DNA from: Lignipirellula cremea
Lineage (GTDB): Bacteria > Planctomycetota > Planctomycetia > Pirellulales > Pirellulaceae
Assembly (NCBI RefSeq): GCF_007751035.1
Contig: NZ_CP036433.1
Coordinates: 1,159,001 to 1,223,000 of the forward strand
Length of the DNA stretch: 64,000 nt
Reading direction: 5' to 3'
Part shown: positions 26,875 to 36,014 of the stretch, piece by piece
Layout of the letters: every line of letters starts with the position of its first letter
How positions within the stretch are numbered: the stretch's first letter is position 1
Position numbers and translations under genes: made by a program
Notes under the pieces: model-generated
Seen by the model: only the letters and a program-made list of their open reading frames with translations
What the model was told of the DNA's origin: nothing
Databases searched by the model: none

Positions 26875-27726
26875 TCAGAGTGATTTCAGAAACTCTGACA
26901 AATCCGACAGCCGGTCGCAATGCTTCGCGCAGGGAGTTTGCTCCCGAATCTCCGGCAACAACGCCCGTCCTCCCAGCACGACCAGCGTCTCTTCCGGGAG
27001 TGCTTCGTAAAACTTCCGATAGTCGGCCAGGAACGGCAAGGGGTTTTCCAGGTGCGACAGCGAGAACCAGAACAGCCGAGGGCGACGATCCTGCACGGCC
27101 TGGATCAGCGTCTCGATCGGCAGGTTGGTTCCCAGCAGCTGCGTCTGCCAGCCATGCTCTCGCAGGACGGCTTCCACCATCAGGTTCGGCAGCTGGTAAT
27201 GGTCGCCCGCCACCGAACCGCCAATCGCCAGCGGCGCATCGGCCGCAGGCTCCGGCAGCAAGTCACGCAACGTATGCAGCGCCCTTAGACACGCTTCGCA
27301 GCCTCTTCGTTCCTGATACACATGGGCCTCGCCGCAGGCCCAGCGGTCGCCGATCTGCTTGAACGCGGGGGCCATCACCTGATCGCCTATTTCGCTGACC
27401 GATTTACCCGCGGAGTAGAGATCGACCACAATCGACCGGCAGCCGTCGGCCGAACCCTGCAGCAGCAGGTCGACCAGGCGCGGGACGGCCCGATCCAGCA
27501 CCCATTGCGTAACGCCGCTGGTCGGCGGCAGGCCGATCACCTCAGGGCGAAGCAGGGGCCGCTGTGTCTGGCGGACATAGCCGATGAGCGCATCGAGCGT
27601 GATTCTGCGATGCCCGCCAACGGTGTACTCCACCGGGATCGCGCCGTCGTCGCACCAGCGTTTCACAGAGGATTCGCTGACGCCAATCGCTAAAGCCGCC
27701 TGGCGAGGCGTTAATCGGCGATTCAT
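26875..27726 (-). CDS. MerR/excisionase-type regulator with cobalamin-binding-like domain
   Basis: 283 residues from the ATG at 27726; a start 12 codons upstream is possible but the domain begins here. Residues ~1-55 are a MerR-like helix-turn-helix (RLTPRQAALAIGVSESSVKR, then GGHRRITLDALIGYV). A four-helix segment follows (~75-165), then a Rossmann-like B12-binding fold (~175-283) with LPNLMVEAVLREHGWQTQLL. At the position of the usual cobalamin-ligand His (GExH pattern) this protein reads GDHYQLP, so a direct His ligand is shifted or missing. CarH/LitR relatives respond to light through adenosylcobalamin; whether this one binds B12 is doubtful. It lies upstream of cutA. Confidence 0.8.
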   Translation of the reverse strand: MNRRLTPRQAALAIGVSESSVKRWCDDGAIPVEYTVGGHRRITLDALIGYVRQTQRPLLRPEVIGLPPTSGVTQWVLDRAVPRLVDLLLQGSADGCRSIVVDLYSAGKSVSEIGDQVMAPAFKQIGDRWACGEAHVYQERRGCEACLRALHTLRDLLPEPAADAPLAIGGSVAGDHYQLPNLMVEAVLREHGWQTQLLGTNLPIETLIQAVQDRRPRLFWFSLSHLENPLPFLADYRKFYEALPEETLVVLGGRALLPEIREQTPCAKHCDRLSDLSEFLKSL

Positions 27727-28272
27727 CGGCGCGTTCCAGGCAAGCGAAAGTCGTCCAGGCAAGCAAAAGTCGACGGGAGGGGCGACAGCGGCGGGGACGT
27801 CCCGTGCGATTCGGGGCTCTCCCGAGCAATTATAGCTGGCTTCGCCCGCTTGCTAACCTCACCCCAATGTCGACTTTTGTGGGGGGCGCCAAAGAAATGA
27901 CGGACGGAAGGGTTCTGCCATTGGCATGGATCAGGTTTTGAACCTGCGCATCAGCGATTGACCTGAGAATCAACGATTGAATGGTGGGGATCCAGGGCAG
28001 GTTGGAAACCGGCCCCACACTCCTGGAAACGACGATCCCCAATCTGGCGGTCACGCTCTTCTTCAACTCGGCAATCGCCTTGCCTGGCGCCGAGCGTACG
28101 GTCGGTGCATTTTCTGTCAGGGGGGTAACCTGAACTGTACAGATCGACCTTGTATTATAAGGGTTTGGCGGGTCAAATACCCTCGGCGCCCAATTTGCAT
28201 TAGTGCCCGCACCGGCATTGGTGGCCCGCCTGGGCTGCGCCGCTTTCCCTGGTGACCTTGCGAAACATTCGT
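27727..28272. promoter_or_regulatory. Divergent promoter region with two small dyads
   Basis: About 545 bp between the B12-like regulator and the acyltransferase fusion. TGCCA-T-TGGCA (27917-27927) and CAGGTT-TTG-AACCTG (27932-27946) are adjacent perfect dyads. ATCAGCGATTGA/ATCAACGATTGA is repeated just after (27950 and 27971). These are candidate operator sites, perhaps for the adjacent regulator; this is inference. Overlapping minus-strand frames here look non-coding. Confidence 0.4.
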
Positions 28273-31200
28273 ATGCCTGATTCCGCTGCGCCTGAAGAGT
28301 CCGCCGCCGACGACGCCTTGCCTGTTGCGCCTGTCGCATCGAGCGTGCTGGAAGAAGCGCACGGCGATCTGCTGTCGATCAGTTTCCTGGGGTTGCTGTT
28401 TACCCAGTTGCTCACGGCGATCAATGACAATATTTTCCGCTGGCTGGTGATTGGGGTCGCCAAGGATTACGTGGAGCCTTCGCAGATTGGGCTGGTGCTG
28501 ATGGGCGGCACTGTCTGTTTTGTGGCGCCGTATCTGTTGCTGGCTTCGCCAGCCGGTTATCTGGCCGACCGGTTCAGCAAACGGGCCGTGATCATCGGCT
28601 GCAAGATCGCCGAGATTGTGATCATGGCGATCGGCTCCGCAGCCGTCCTGCTGGGCGATCCGGCGGCCCCGCTGGCCACCATGGCGGTGATCTTTACGAT
28701 CGTCGCCTGCATGGGAGCGCAGAGCGCGCTTTTCTCTCCTTCCAAGCTGGGGGCGATTCCAGAAACGCTGAAGAGCAAGAACATCTCCGCCGCCAACGGC
28801 TACTTCGGGCTGGCGACGATCGCCGCGACCGTGGTCGGAGCTGGGGTGGGCAGCTGGCTGGCTGATCTGACCGGACCGCATGGAAAGAATCCCGAGACCT
28901 GGTGGTGGACGCCGTTGGTGCTGGTCGGCGTCGCCATCGCCGGAACCCTGTTCAGCCTGGGCATCCGTTACGTGCCCCCGGCCAACCCGAACCGACGTTT
29001 CCCCTGGGATGCGCCGGTGCAGAACATTCGCGACCTGTACAAGCTTTTCTCGCATGCGGCCCTGTTCCGCGTGGCGCTGGGCATTATGTTCTTCTGGTCG
29101 ATCGGCGCCCTGGCGAATCTGAATATTGACCAGTTTGCGGCCGAAGGCGGGGCCCTGAGTGAAACGGCGAAGAATCCGTTGCTGATCTCCCTGGTGCTGG
29201 GTATTGGCGCCGGGAGCGTGCTGGCCGGACTGGCTTCCGGCGGCCGAGTGGAGCTGGGCATGCTGCCGCTGGGCGCGCTGGGGATGGCGGTCTGCAGTCT
29301 GCTGCTGTTTACCTGTAGCGGCGAGATCTTCCAGCCCGGATCGCCCGTCACGACCAGTCTGATCTGGTCCTGCGTGCTGCTGTTTTTCCTGGGCGGCAGT
29401 GCGGGGCTGTTCTCGGTGCCGCTGGAATCGTACCTGCAGCAGCGCAGCCCGCGCGAAGGCCGCGGCGCCATTCTGGCCGCTTCCAACTCGCTGACTTTTG
29501 CTGGCGTGGTCGTTTCCTCGGTGCTGTTCGCCGCGCTCCGGGCGCCTGTTTACGAAGGCTCGCTGGAGAATATTCCCGCCGCCCAGCGCGGTCTGCCGCT
29601 GGCGGACGATCAGGCCCGGCAGCTGCAGCAAACGGTCGCCGAATACCAGACCGCCTGGGAGCAGCCAGGGGCCAGGCCGGATCGCAGCGACTATGTCTCC
29701 CGTCTGCCGGTTGCAGCGCAGCAGGAAGCGGTCGTGCAGCTGGCCTGGATTGATCTGCATCAGCGACGGGAGGCGGGCGAGACGGTGCCGCTGTCGGCGT
29801 TCCTGGCCGACTTTGACGACGCCGATCGTCCTCTGGCTGGCGAAGTTTACTATCAGAGCAACGACCTGCCGTTGTTCTCCGCCCGCAGCATTTTCCTGCT
29901 GGCCGGAATTTTAACGCTGCCGGTGCTGGTCTATATCGTTTGCCTGTTGCCGCAGGCGACGATTCGCTTCCTGGTGTGGCTGGTCACGCTGGTCGTGTAT
30001 CGGCTGCACATTCACGGCCGTGACAACCTGCCGGAAGAAGGCGGCGCCCTGCTGGCGCCAAACCATGTCTCCTGGCTGGACGGCATCCTGCTGATGCTGG
30101 TGTCGCCGCGCCCGGTGCGGATGGTGGCCTTCAGGGGGAACTTTGAAAAGGGTTGGCTGCTGTGGATGACGGGCGTCTTCCGCGCCATTCTGATCGGCTC
30201 CAAACCGAAAGAAATCGCCGGCGCCCTGAAGGAAGCCCGCGAGGCATTGAACGCCGGCGACCTGGTCTGCATTTTTCCCGAAGGCGGCATCTCCCGGACG
30301 GGGCAGGTCCAGGCGTTCCGCCCCGGTATGATGAAGATTCTTAAAGGAACCAACGTCCCCATTATTCCGATCTATCTCGACGAACTATGGGGCAGTATTT
30401 TCAGTTTTGATCAGGGGAAATTCTTTTGGAAGTGGCCGAAGAAATGGCCGTACCCTGTTTCTATTTTCTTTGGCGAACCGCTGACCCAGCAACCCCACGA
30501 TATTCACAAGGTGCGCAGGGCGGTGCAAGATCTCGGAGCCTTGGCTGTGGAGCAACGAAAAAAGCGGAACACGCTGATTACCCGCAAGTTTATTCGCCGC
30601 TGCAAACAGCGCGGCAAGAATCCCAAGGTGTCGGATTCGACCGGCGTCAAGCTGTCCGGCAGCGAGCTGCTGGCCCGTACGATCGTGCTAAAGCGGCTGC
30701 TGAAACGCCATGTGCTGAAGAAAGACGAAAAGTACATCGGCGTGCTGCTGCCGCCGACGTGCGCTTCGGTGATAGCCAACGGGGCGATTGCGCTCGACCA
30801 TCGGATTTCGGTCAACTTGAACTACACAGTTTCCGAAGCGGTGATGAACAGCTGCATTGAGCAGGCCGGCATCAAGCATGTGCTGACCAGCAAACGCTTC
30901 TACGAGAAACTGACCGAACGCGGGCCGCTGAACCTCAACGCCGAAATCGTCTACCTGGAAGACTTCAAAGACAAAGTCACCGGCGCCGATAAAGCAGTCG
31001 CCGGCCTGCATACCTATGTGCTCCCTTCGCGCGTGGTGGAAGTGCTGCATGGCCTGCACCGGATCGACCCGCACGAAACCGCGACGGTCATTTTCACCTC
31101 TGGCTCCACCGGGGCGCCCAAGGGCGTCATGCTCAGCTATATGAACATTGGCACCAATGTCGAAGCGGTCGACCAGGTGGTGCATTTGAACAGCCAGGAC

Positions 31201-32190
31201 GTACTGATGGGCATCCTGCCGTTCTTCCATTCGTTCGGCTACACCATCGCCATGTGGGGCGTGATGGGGCTCGATATCCGCGGCGTATACCACTTTAATC
31301 CGCTCGACGCCAAGGGCATTGGCAAGCTCTGCATGCGGAACGATGTGACCCTGCTGCTGGCCACGCCGACGTTCCTGCGCGGTTATCTGCGACGGGTGGA
31401 GCCCAAGCAGTTCGCCAAGCTTGATGTCGTTGTCGCCGGCGCCGAACGGCTGCCGACCGAACTGGCGGATGCGTTTGAAGAGAAGTTTGGCGTGCGTCCT
31501 GTCGAAGGCTACGGAGCGACAGAGCTCTCCCCGCTGGTCTCCGTCAACGTGCCGCCCAGTCGGTCGTCAGGCAACTTCCAGACCGACAGCAAGAACGGCA
31601 CCGTCGGCCGGCCGATCCCCGGCGTGGCCGCCAAGGTGACCGACCTCGACACGGGCGAAGAGCTGGGAACCGATCAGCCCGGCATGCTCTGGATCACCGG
31701 CCCCAATGTGATGACGGGCTATCTCAACCGGGACGATCTGACCGGCGAGGTCGTCCACGATGGCTGGTACAAAACGGGGGACGTCGCCCTGATCGATGAA
31801 GAAGGCTTCATCAAAATTACCGGCCGCATCAGTCGGTTCTCAAAGATCGGCGGCGAAATGGTCCCCCATATCAAAGTCGAAGAAGCCCTCAACAAGGCCC
31901 TGGGCGAAAGCGACGAAGACGGGGAAAGCGAAGGGATCCGGCTGGCGGTGACTTCGATCGCCGATGAGAAAAAAGGGGAGCAGCTGGTCGTGCTGCATAC
32001 GAAGATCGACAAAACGCCCGACGACCTGCGCAAATCGCTGTCCGACGACGGCTTCCCCAACATTTATATCCCGGCCCGCACCCGGTTCCTGGAAGTGGAA
32101 ACGCTGCCGCTGCTGGGATCCGGCAAGCTCGACCTGAAGCTGATGAAACAGCTGGCCGAGGAGAAATTTTCCGCCGCTGAAGACGAATAA
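28273..32190 (+). CDS. Three-part lysophospholipid flippase / acyltransferase / acyl-ACP ligase fusion (LplT-Aas type)
   Basis: 1305 residues from the ATG at 28273. Residues ~25-420 and ~535-570 form an MFS-type permease like LplT (FLGLLFTQLLTAINDNIFRW). Residues ~580-780 form a PlsC acyltransferase with NHVSWLDG at ~597 and FPEGGISRTG. Residues ~800-1300 form an AMP-binding ligase with TSGSTGAPKGVMLS at ~943, VEGYGATELSP and GWYKTGD. The parts match the E. coli LplT plus Aas pathway: lysophospholipid is flipped inward, then re-acylated using a fatty acid activated on ACP. Between permease helices, ~450-515, lies an insert (EYQTAWEQPGARPDRSDYVS, then LAWIDLHQRREAGE) resembling the leader found before planctomycete Ser/Thr kinase domains. 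Confidence 0.9.
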   Translation: MPDSAAPEESAADDALPVAPVASSVLEEAHGDLLSISFLGLLFTQLLTAINDNIFRWLVIGVAKDYVEPSQIGLVLMGGTVCFVAPYLLLASPAGYLADRFSKRAVIIGCKIAEIVIMAIGSAAVLLGDPAAPLATMAVIFTIVACMGAQSALFSPSKLGAIPETLKSKNISAANGYFGLATIAATVVGAGVGSWLADLTGPHGKNPETWWWTPLVLVGVAIAGTLFSLGIRYVPPANPNRRFPWDAPVQNIRDLYKLFSHAALFRVALGIMFFWSIGALANLNIDQFAAEGGALSETAKNPLLISLVLGIGAGSVLAGLASGGRVELGMLPLGALGMAVCSLLLFTCSGEIFQPGSPVTTSLIWSCVLLFFLGGSAGLFSVPLESYLQQRSPREGRGAILAASNSLTFAGVVVSSVLFAALRAPVYEGSLENIPAAQRGLPLADDQARQLQQTVAEYQTAWEQPGARPDRSDYVSRLPVAAQQEAVVQLAWIDLHQRREAGETVPLSAFLADFDDADRPLAGEVYYQSNDLPLFSARSIFLLAGILTLPVLVYIVCLLPQATIRFLVWLVTLVVYRLHIHGRDNLPEEGGALLAPNHVSWLDGILLMLVSPRPVRMVAFRGNFEKGWLLWMTGVFRAILIGSKPKEIAGALKEAREALNAGDLVCIFPEGGISRTGQVQAFRPGMMKILKGTNVPIIPIYLDELWGSIFSFDQGKFFWKWPKKWPYPVSIFFGEPLTQQPHDIHKVRRAVQDLGALAVEQRKKRNTLITRKFIRRCKQRGKNPKVSDSTGVKLSGSELLARTIVLKRLLKRHVLKKDEKYIGVLLPPTCASVIANGAIALDHRISVNLNYTVSEAVMNSCIEQAGIKHVLTSKRFYEKLTERGPLNLNAEIVYLEDFKDKVTGADKAVAGLHTYVLPSRVVEVLHGLHRIDPHETATVIFTSGSTGAPKGVMLSYMNIGTNVEAVDQVVHLNSQDVLMGILPFFHSFGYTIAMWGVMGLDIRGVYHFNPLDAKGIGKLCMRNDVTLLLATPTFLRGYLRRVEPKQFAKLDVVVAGAERLPTELADAFEEKFGVRPVEGYGATELSPLVSVNVPPSRSSGNFQTDSKNGTVGRPIPGVAAKVTDLDTGEELGTDQPGMLWITGPNVMTGYLNRDDLTGEVVHDGWYKTGDVALIDEEGFIKITGRISRFSKIGGEMVPHIKVEEALNKALGESDEDGESEGIRLAVTSIADEKKGEQLVVLHTKIDKTPDDLRKSLSDDGFPNIYIPARTRFLEVETLPLLGSGKLDLKLMKQLAEEKFSAAEDE

Positions 32191-32254
32191 CACTGGCAAG
32201 CGTTGTTCGTCTCCAACGCCCCGTTAATCTGCGATTCTGTGGGGAGTGCCTGCG

Positions 32255-33496
32255 ATGAATGTTTCCGGCCTGTCGGGTAACGAAATCTACTGCCTGCACC
32301 AGAAGGGCTGGCAGCCGGGCGGGATCGTGGTCGGCAACAGCGTGCAGTCGCTGGGCTTTGTCGGCGGGATCTCCTCCAGCTTGAAAACGCTAGCCGGCGG
32401 CGAAGTGGAAAACATGACGAGTCTGATCTCGGAAGGTCGCCACCTGGCGATCAACCGGATCGAAGAAGACGCCAAAGTCCGCGGCGCGCAAGGACTGACC
32501 GGCGTGTCGACGGAGCTGAAAACGCTGGGCGGCATGATTGAGTTCCTGGCGATCGGCTCCGCCATTCACGGGCCCCAGTACCAGGGCCCGTTCTTCTCGA
32601 CCGCCTGCAGCGGCCAGGAGTTTTACTGCCACCTGGATGCGGGCTATCAGCCGCGGCATTTTGTGATGGGCAATGTCGCGTACGCCCTGGGGATCGGACG
32701 CGGCATCAGCGGGTCGTTCCGCACCTTTGCCGTCCGCGGGGAAGTGAAAGAATTCTCGGACCTGTACAACCACACGCGGCACTTGGCGCTGGAACGCCTG
32801 GAAGCGGAAGCGGCCCACATGGGCTGTAACTCGGTCGTCGATATCAACACGGAGGTGCTGTCGATCGCCGGCGTGCGCGAAATGCTGATGGTCGGCACGG
32901 GCTCTTACAACCCGTCGCTGGGAAAACTGCAGCGGCCCGTCACTTCGGAGCTGACGGGCGAAGAGCTCTGGAACCTGACGCAGATGGGCTACGCGCCGGT
33001 GCGACTGGTGCTGGGGACTTCGGTATACGCCCTGGGTTTCGCCGGCGGCATGACGGCCATGTTCAAGTCGTTCTCCCGCGGCGAAATCACCGAGGTGACG
33101 CAGCTGGTGTATGAAGCCCGTGAGAACGCCCTGGCGCACATCATGGAAGACGCGGCCAGCTGCGGCGCCGAGCAAGTGATCGGAGCCAAGGTGTTCGTCC
33201 ACGAGATCGGCAGCGGCCTGGTCGAGGTGCTGGCGATCGGCACCGCCATCCGTCGCAACCCGCAGATGAAAACCGTGAGCGAGCAGTTGCTGCCGCAAGC
33301 CATCATCCGCGATCGCGATACGTTCTTCGACGCATCGCTGACCGGCAGTCTCAGCCGCGAGCACGTGTCCAGCGGGACCTCCTCCGCGACGGCCTCGCCG
33401 GGCAACAACGCCGTCGGCTGCATCATCGGCCTGATCGTGGTCGGCGGCTTCTTCCTGACGATGTGCGGCGGCTTTCTCATTAGCGTGTTCGGTTAG
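32255..33496 (+). CDS. Membrane-anchored protein with three YbjQ-like (heavy-metal-binding/UPF0145) domains
   Basis: 413 residues from the ATG at 32255, with GGGGAG 8-9 bases upstream. Three consecutive copies of a ~105-residue domain (~1-108, ~115-225, ~230-345) share the pattern G-x-E-x-x-x-L/H-x-x-G-x-x-P, VxGxxVxALGF/IGRG/GG and a final E-x-L-A/M-V/I-G-T/S. These match the YbjQ/UPF0145 family, which normally consists of a single ~105-aa protein assembling into pentamers. The tail ends in a membrane segment (~385-410, IIGLIVVGGFFLTMCGGFLI). Three fused copies plus an anchor are unusual. Function in the family is not established; metal binding is only an old inference. Confidence 0.8.
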   Translation: MNVSGLSGNEIYCLHQKGWQPGGIVVGNSVQSLGFVGGISSSLKTLAGGEVENMTSLISEGRHLAINRIEEDAKVRGAQGLTGVSTELKTLGGMIEFLAIGSAIHGPQYQGPFFSTACSGQEFYCHLDAGYQPRHFVMGNVAYALGIGRGISGSFRTFAVRGEVKEFSDLYNHTRHLALERLEAEAAHMGCNSVVDINTEVLSIAGVREMLMVGTGSYNPSLGKLQRPVTSELTGEELWNLTQMGYAPVRLVLGTSVYALGFAGGMTAMFKSFSRGEITEVTQLVYEARENALAHIMEDAASCGAEQVIGAKVFVHEIGSGLVEVLAIGTAIRRNPQMKTVSEQLLPQAIIRDRDTFFDASLTGSLSREHVSSGTSSATASPGNNAVGCIIGLIVVGGFFLTMCGGFLISVFG

Positions 33497-33502
33497 TCCA
33501 CG

Positions 33503-34771
33503 TTACGGCGTGGCCGGCCGTTCCTGCAGGAACGTTTGTACGGCGCCGGCAAGACTGGCGCCGATGGCCCGATAGCCGGCCGTGGTGCTGGTGGGGTTGT
33601 TCCAGCTGGTTTCCAGGCAGACGCTCACGGTCTGGGGATTGCCCCGCATGGCGACCCAGTTGGCGCTGATTTGTCGCCAGAGCGGATGGTAACTGGGGCC
33701 GGTGCTTCGCTGTTTATTACTGACGGGAGTCGACGGCCTGATCTGGGCGATCCGGTCGCAGGCCAGGTCGGTGAACTGGTTGCGGAGCCTGATCGCGGGC
33801 TCTTTCAGCTGTTCGTCGGGAGCGACAAAGAAGAAGGTCGGGTCGCCTGGCGCCGGGTTGTGCAGGTCCAGGAAGATGTCCATCCGGCCTTCGTCGATCA
33901 GGGCGTTGACCTGCTTCTGCGCGGCGATGATTTCGTTCCAGTGCGGCTGGGGCGACCAGTCCCGGTTGTGGTCGTGCGGCACGGCGTTCTTGCCGCCGTT
34001 GCCGGTCGCCGTGTTGTCGATATCCATCACGGGAACGAGGTAAATCTCCGCATGACGCCGCAGCCAGGCGGCCTCGGCGGCGTCGCTCAGCAGCCATTCG
34101 CCAAAGCCTTGCGCGACCCAGCTGGAGCCGCTTTCCCATGCATGCTGCCGGGCCTGCACCCATACGCCAAAACGCTCCGACGCAGGGAGTTCGCCTTCCC
34201 GGATAGAGAGCATCGGCACAGGACGATCTTCGCGCGAGCGGCACAGCAATCGGGCCGTGGCGTGCGGCGATTTCTGGGCCATGTCGCGGACGAACTTCTC
34301 CGCCGTTGCAGGCGTGTAGGGCGGCCCCCAGGCAACGACGACCGACTCGGCCTGGGGCTGGAGCGTGTAGACGATCCCGCCATCCTGGCGTTTGCCAGGC
34401 TCGGTATGCAGCCAGGTTTCGCCGTCGATCGAAAAGGTCGCCCGGTCCGGCATGGCCCACGAGGCGGCCAGCGGTTTCGCGTTGCCGACCGTCGCGGTCG
34501 AACCGCGCAGACGCAGCGTAAGCGTTTCCCCTGGCGTAAGTCCGGCGACGCGCATGCACCACCAGCAGGGCCAGCCCCGCCGGGGATCGCCGCCCGGCAT
34601 GAAGCTCACGCTCCGCCCGGCCTGGTCCAGTTCCAGCACCTGCGCCGAGCCGCCTTCAAAGTCGTCCGTCACCCGCAACAGTTCCGCCGCCGCAGCACGG
34701 GACGCATCGATTCCAGAAAGGAGGACGGCGGCCAGGCAGACGAACGACACCGCATTTCGCAAGCAAGACAT
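33503..34771 (-). CDS. M14 family zinc carboxypeptidase, secreted
   Basis: 422 residues from the ATG at 34771. A start ten codons upstream would fall inside the repeat element at 34785-34883 and is less likely. A signal peptide (FVCLAAVLLSGIDASRAAAA) is followed by a beta-sandwich domain (~25-135), as in cytosolic-carboxypeptidase-like M14 proteins, then the peptidase domain. Zinc ligands are visible in QARQHAWESGSSW (HxxE) and in LDLHNP. The substrate Arg/Asn motif appears as DHNRDW. The C-terminal catalytic Glu is probably in SVCLETSWN. It removes C-terminal residues from peptides in the periplasm; specificity is unknown. Its stop lies 7 bp from the convergent YbjQ-like gene. Confidence 0.85.
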   Translation of the reverse strand: MSCLRNAVSFVCLAAVLLSGIDASRAAAAELLRVTDDFEGGSAQVLELDQAGRSVSFMPGGDPRRGWPCWWCMRVAGLTPGETLTLRLRGSTATVGNAKPLAASWAMPDRATFSIDGETWLHTEPGKRQDGGIVYTLQPQAESVVVAWGPPYTPATAEKFVRDMAQKSPHATARLLCRSREDRPVPMLSIREGELPASERFGVWVQARQHAWESGSSWVAQGFGEWLLSDAAEAAWLRRHAEIYLVPVMDIDNTATGNGGKNAVPHDHNRDWSPQPHWNEIIAAQKQVNALIDEGRMDIFLDLHNPAPGDPTFFFVAPDEQLKEPAIRLRNQFTDLACDRIAQIRPSTPVSNKQRSTGPSYHPLWRQISANWVAMRGNPQTVSVCLETSWNNPTSTTAGYRAIGASLAGAVQTFLQERPATP

Positions 34772-34784
34772 GGGCGGCTCCGGG

Positions 34785-34883
34785 GTAGTGGACCTGGCCA
34801 TAAGTCCTTCTTTTTATCTGACGCCATACGGACATGCGGCCATGTTGAGGACGGGGGCAGGGACCTGTGGCCAGGTCCGCTAC
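34785..34883. repeat. REP-like inverted repeat (GTAGTGGACCTGG family)
   Basis: Arm 1 at 34785-34807 starts GTAGTGGACCTGGCCATAAG. Arm 2 at 34861-34883 ends GGCCAGGTCCGCTAC. The arms are complementary at about 19 of 23 positions across a 53-bp loop. A similar element with perfect arms is at 53925-53992 and a half copy near 56850. It lies directly upstream of the M14 peptidase start. Confidence 0.8.
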
Positions 34884-34895
34884 GGGGGAATGGCG

Positions 34896-36014
34896 TTACG
34901 GTTTCTCCGGCGTTTCGATCGTTTCTTCGGGCGGGCGGCGCATGCTGGTCAGGCGGATGCAGTAGGCCATTAACCCCAGGTTCAGCAACAGGAAAAAGCC
35001 AAAGGCCCAGCGGCCGCCGATTTTGGCGGAAGCGGCGTGTTCGGCGTAGCGGGTCGATATGTCGATCGCCGCCAGCCGGGTCGATTCGTTGATGACCGTC
35101 ATGCCGCAAAAGTGCAGCATTAGACCGACCGTCGCGACGCTCAGCCAGACTAGCTTCAGCCGCCCTGCCCGCAGCTGGGGAACCCAGGCGATCAGTTCCA
35201 GCGTCACGCCAATCACGGACAGAATCACGTACGGCAGCGTGAGCATGCTGAACACCACATCCCGCGCCGCCGGCGGCATCAACAAGGAATAGGCGCCCGC
35301 ACAAATACTCGTCAGCACAATAGCTATCAGGGCGATCATGGCCGTACGATGCGCACCGCGGGTCTGTTCCGCGGTCGGCATGCCGGTATCCAGTCGCGAC
35401 TCCCACCACACCTGCCAGGCAAGCATCAACGCCATCGTGGGAAAGGATCCCACGACCCACAACGCCAGCCGTGGGAACAATTCAAACGGCCGATAAACGA
35501 GCACCCCCGAGGCGTACTGTTCCACCCAGACATCGGGATGCACGCTCAGCAGATGATTCTCCACCCAGCTCCAGGCGACAAACATGAAGCCGGCGAACGC
35601 CCCCACGCCGACCGCCGCCCGGGCGACAAACGGCCAGTGCCCGATCCGCTTGCTCTTCAGGATATACAGCAGGTAAAACCCGGCGATCAGCACCGGCAGG
35701 ATCGCCATCCAGCGATAAAACAGCAGCAGGTTGGCCGTATAAAAGTTCTCGCGATATACAATCTGCAGGAACAGCAACGGCGCAATGCCGGCGGTGATGG
35801 CGGCGCTCAACATGAACGGCAGCCAGTCGCGCAAGATCCGCGACAACGGCGTCCCATCGTCGGCCGAACCAAACAGCACCGTATGCGCCGCCAGGTAGGC
35901 CGAGCCCGCCAGGACATAATTCATGAACAGGACATGAATCATAAACACGGCCACCAGCAGCGTCAGATAAAACGCCGTCGGTCCCGGAAAGCCAAAAGGG
36001 AATACAGTATCCAT
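34896..36014 (-). CDS. Multi-span membrane subunit paired with the cytochrome bd-like gene
   Basis: 372 residues from the ATG at 36014. Around nine membrane segments, beginning FPGPTAFYLTLLVAVFMIHV. His residues occur inside helices (for example MIHVLF, and LMLHFCGMTVI), which could bind haem. The start codon overlaps the stop of the upstream gene (ATGA at 36014), so the two are translationally coupled and probably form one complex. It has no clear sequence identity with CydB, but its position, length and topology suit a second oxidase subunit. Function beyond that is inference. Confidence 0.8.
   Translation of the reverse strand: MDTVFPFGFPGPTAFYLTLLVAVFMIHVLFMNYVLAGSAYLAAHTVLFGSADDGTPLSRILRDWLPFMLSAAITAGIAPLLFLQIVYRENFYTANLLLFYRWMAILPVLIAGFYLLYILKSKRIGHWPFVARAAVGVGAFAGFMFVAWSWVENHLLSVHPDVWVEQYASGVLVYRPFELFPRLALWVVGSFPTMALMLAWQVWWESRLDTGMPTAEQTRGAHRTAMIALIAIVLTSICAGAYSLLMPPAARDVVFSMLTLPYVILSVIGVTLELIAWVPQLRAGRLKLVWLSVATVGLMLHFCGMTVINESTRLAAIDISTRYAEHAASAKIGGRWAFGFFLLLNLGLMAYCIRLTSMRRPPEETIETPEKP

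Noticed and set aside
28117-29760. 547-codon minus-strand frame
   Set aside because: Gln/Arg/His-rich antisense of the permease part of the acyltransferase fusion; typical GC-driven shadow.
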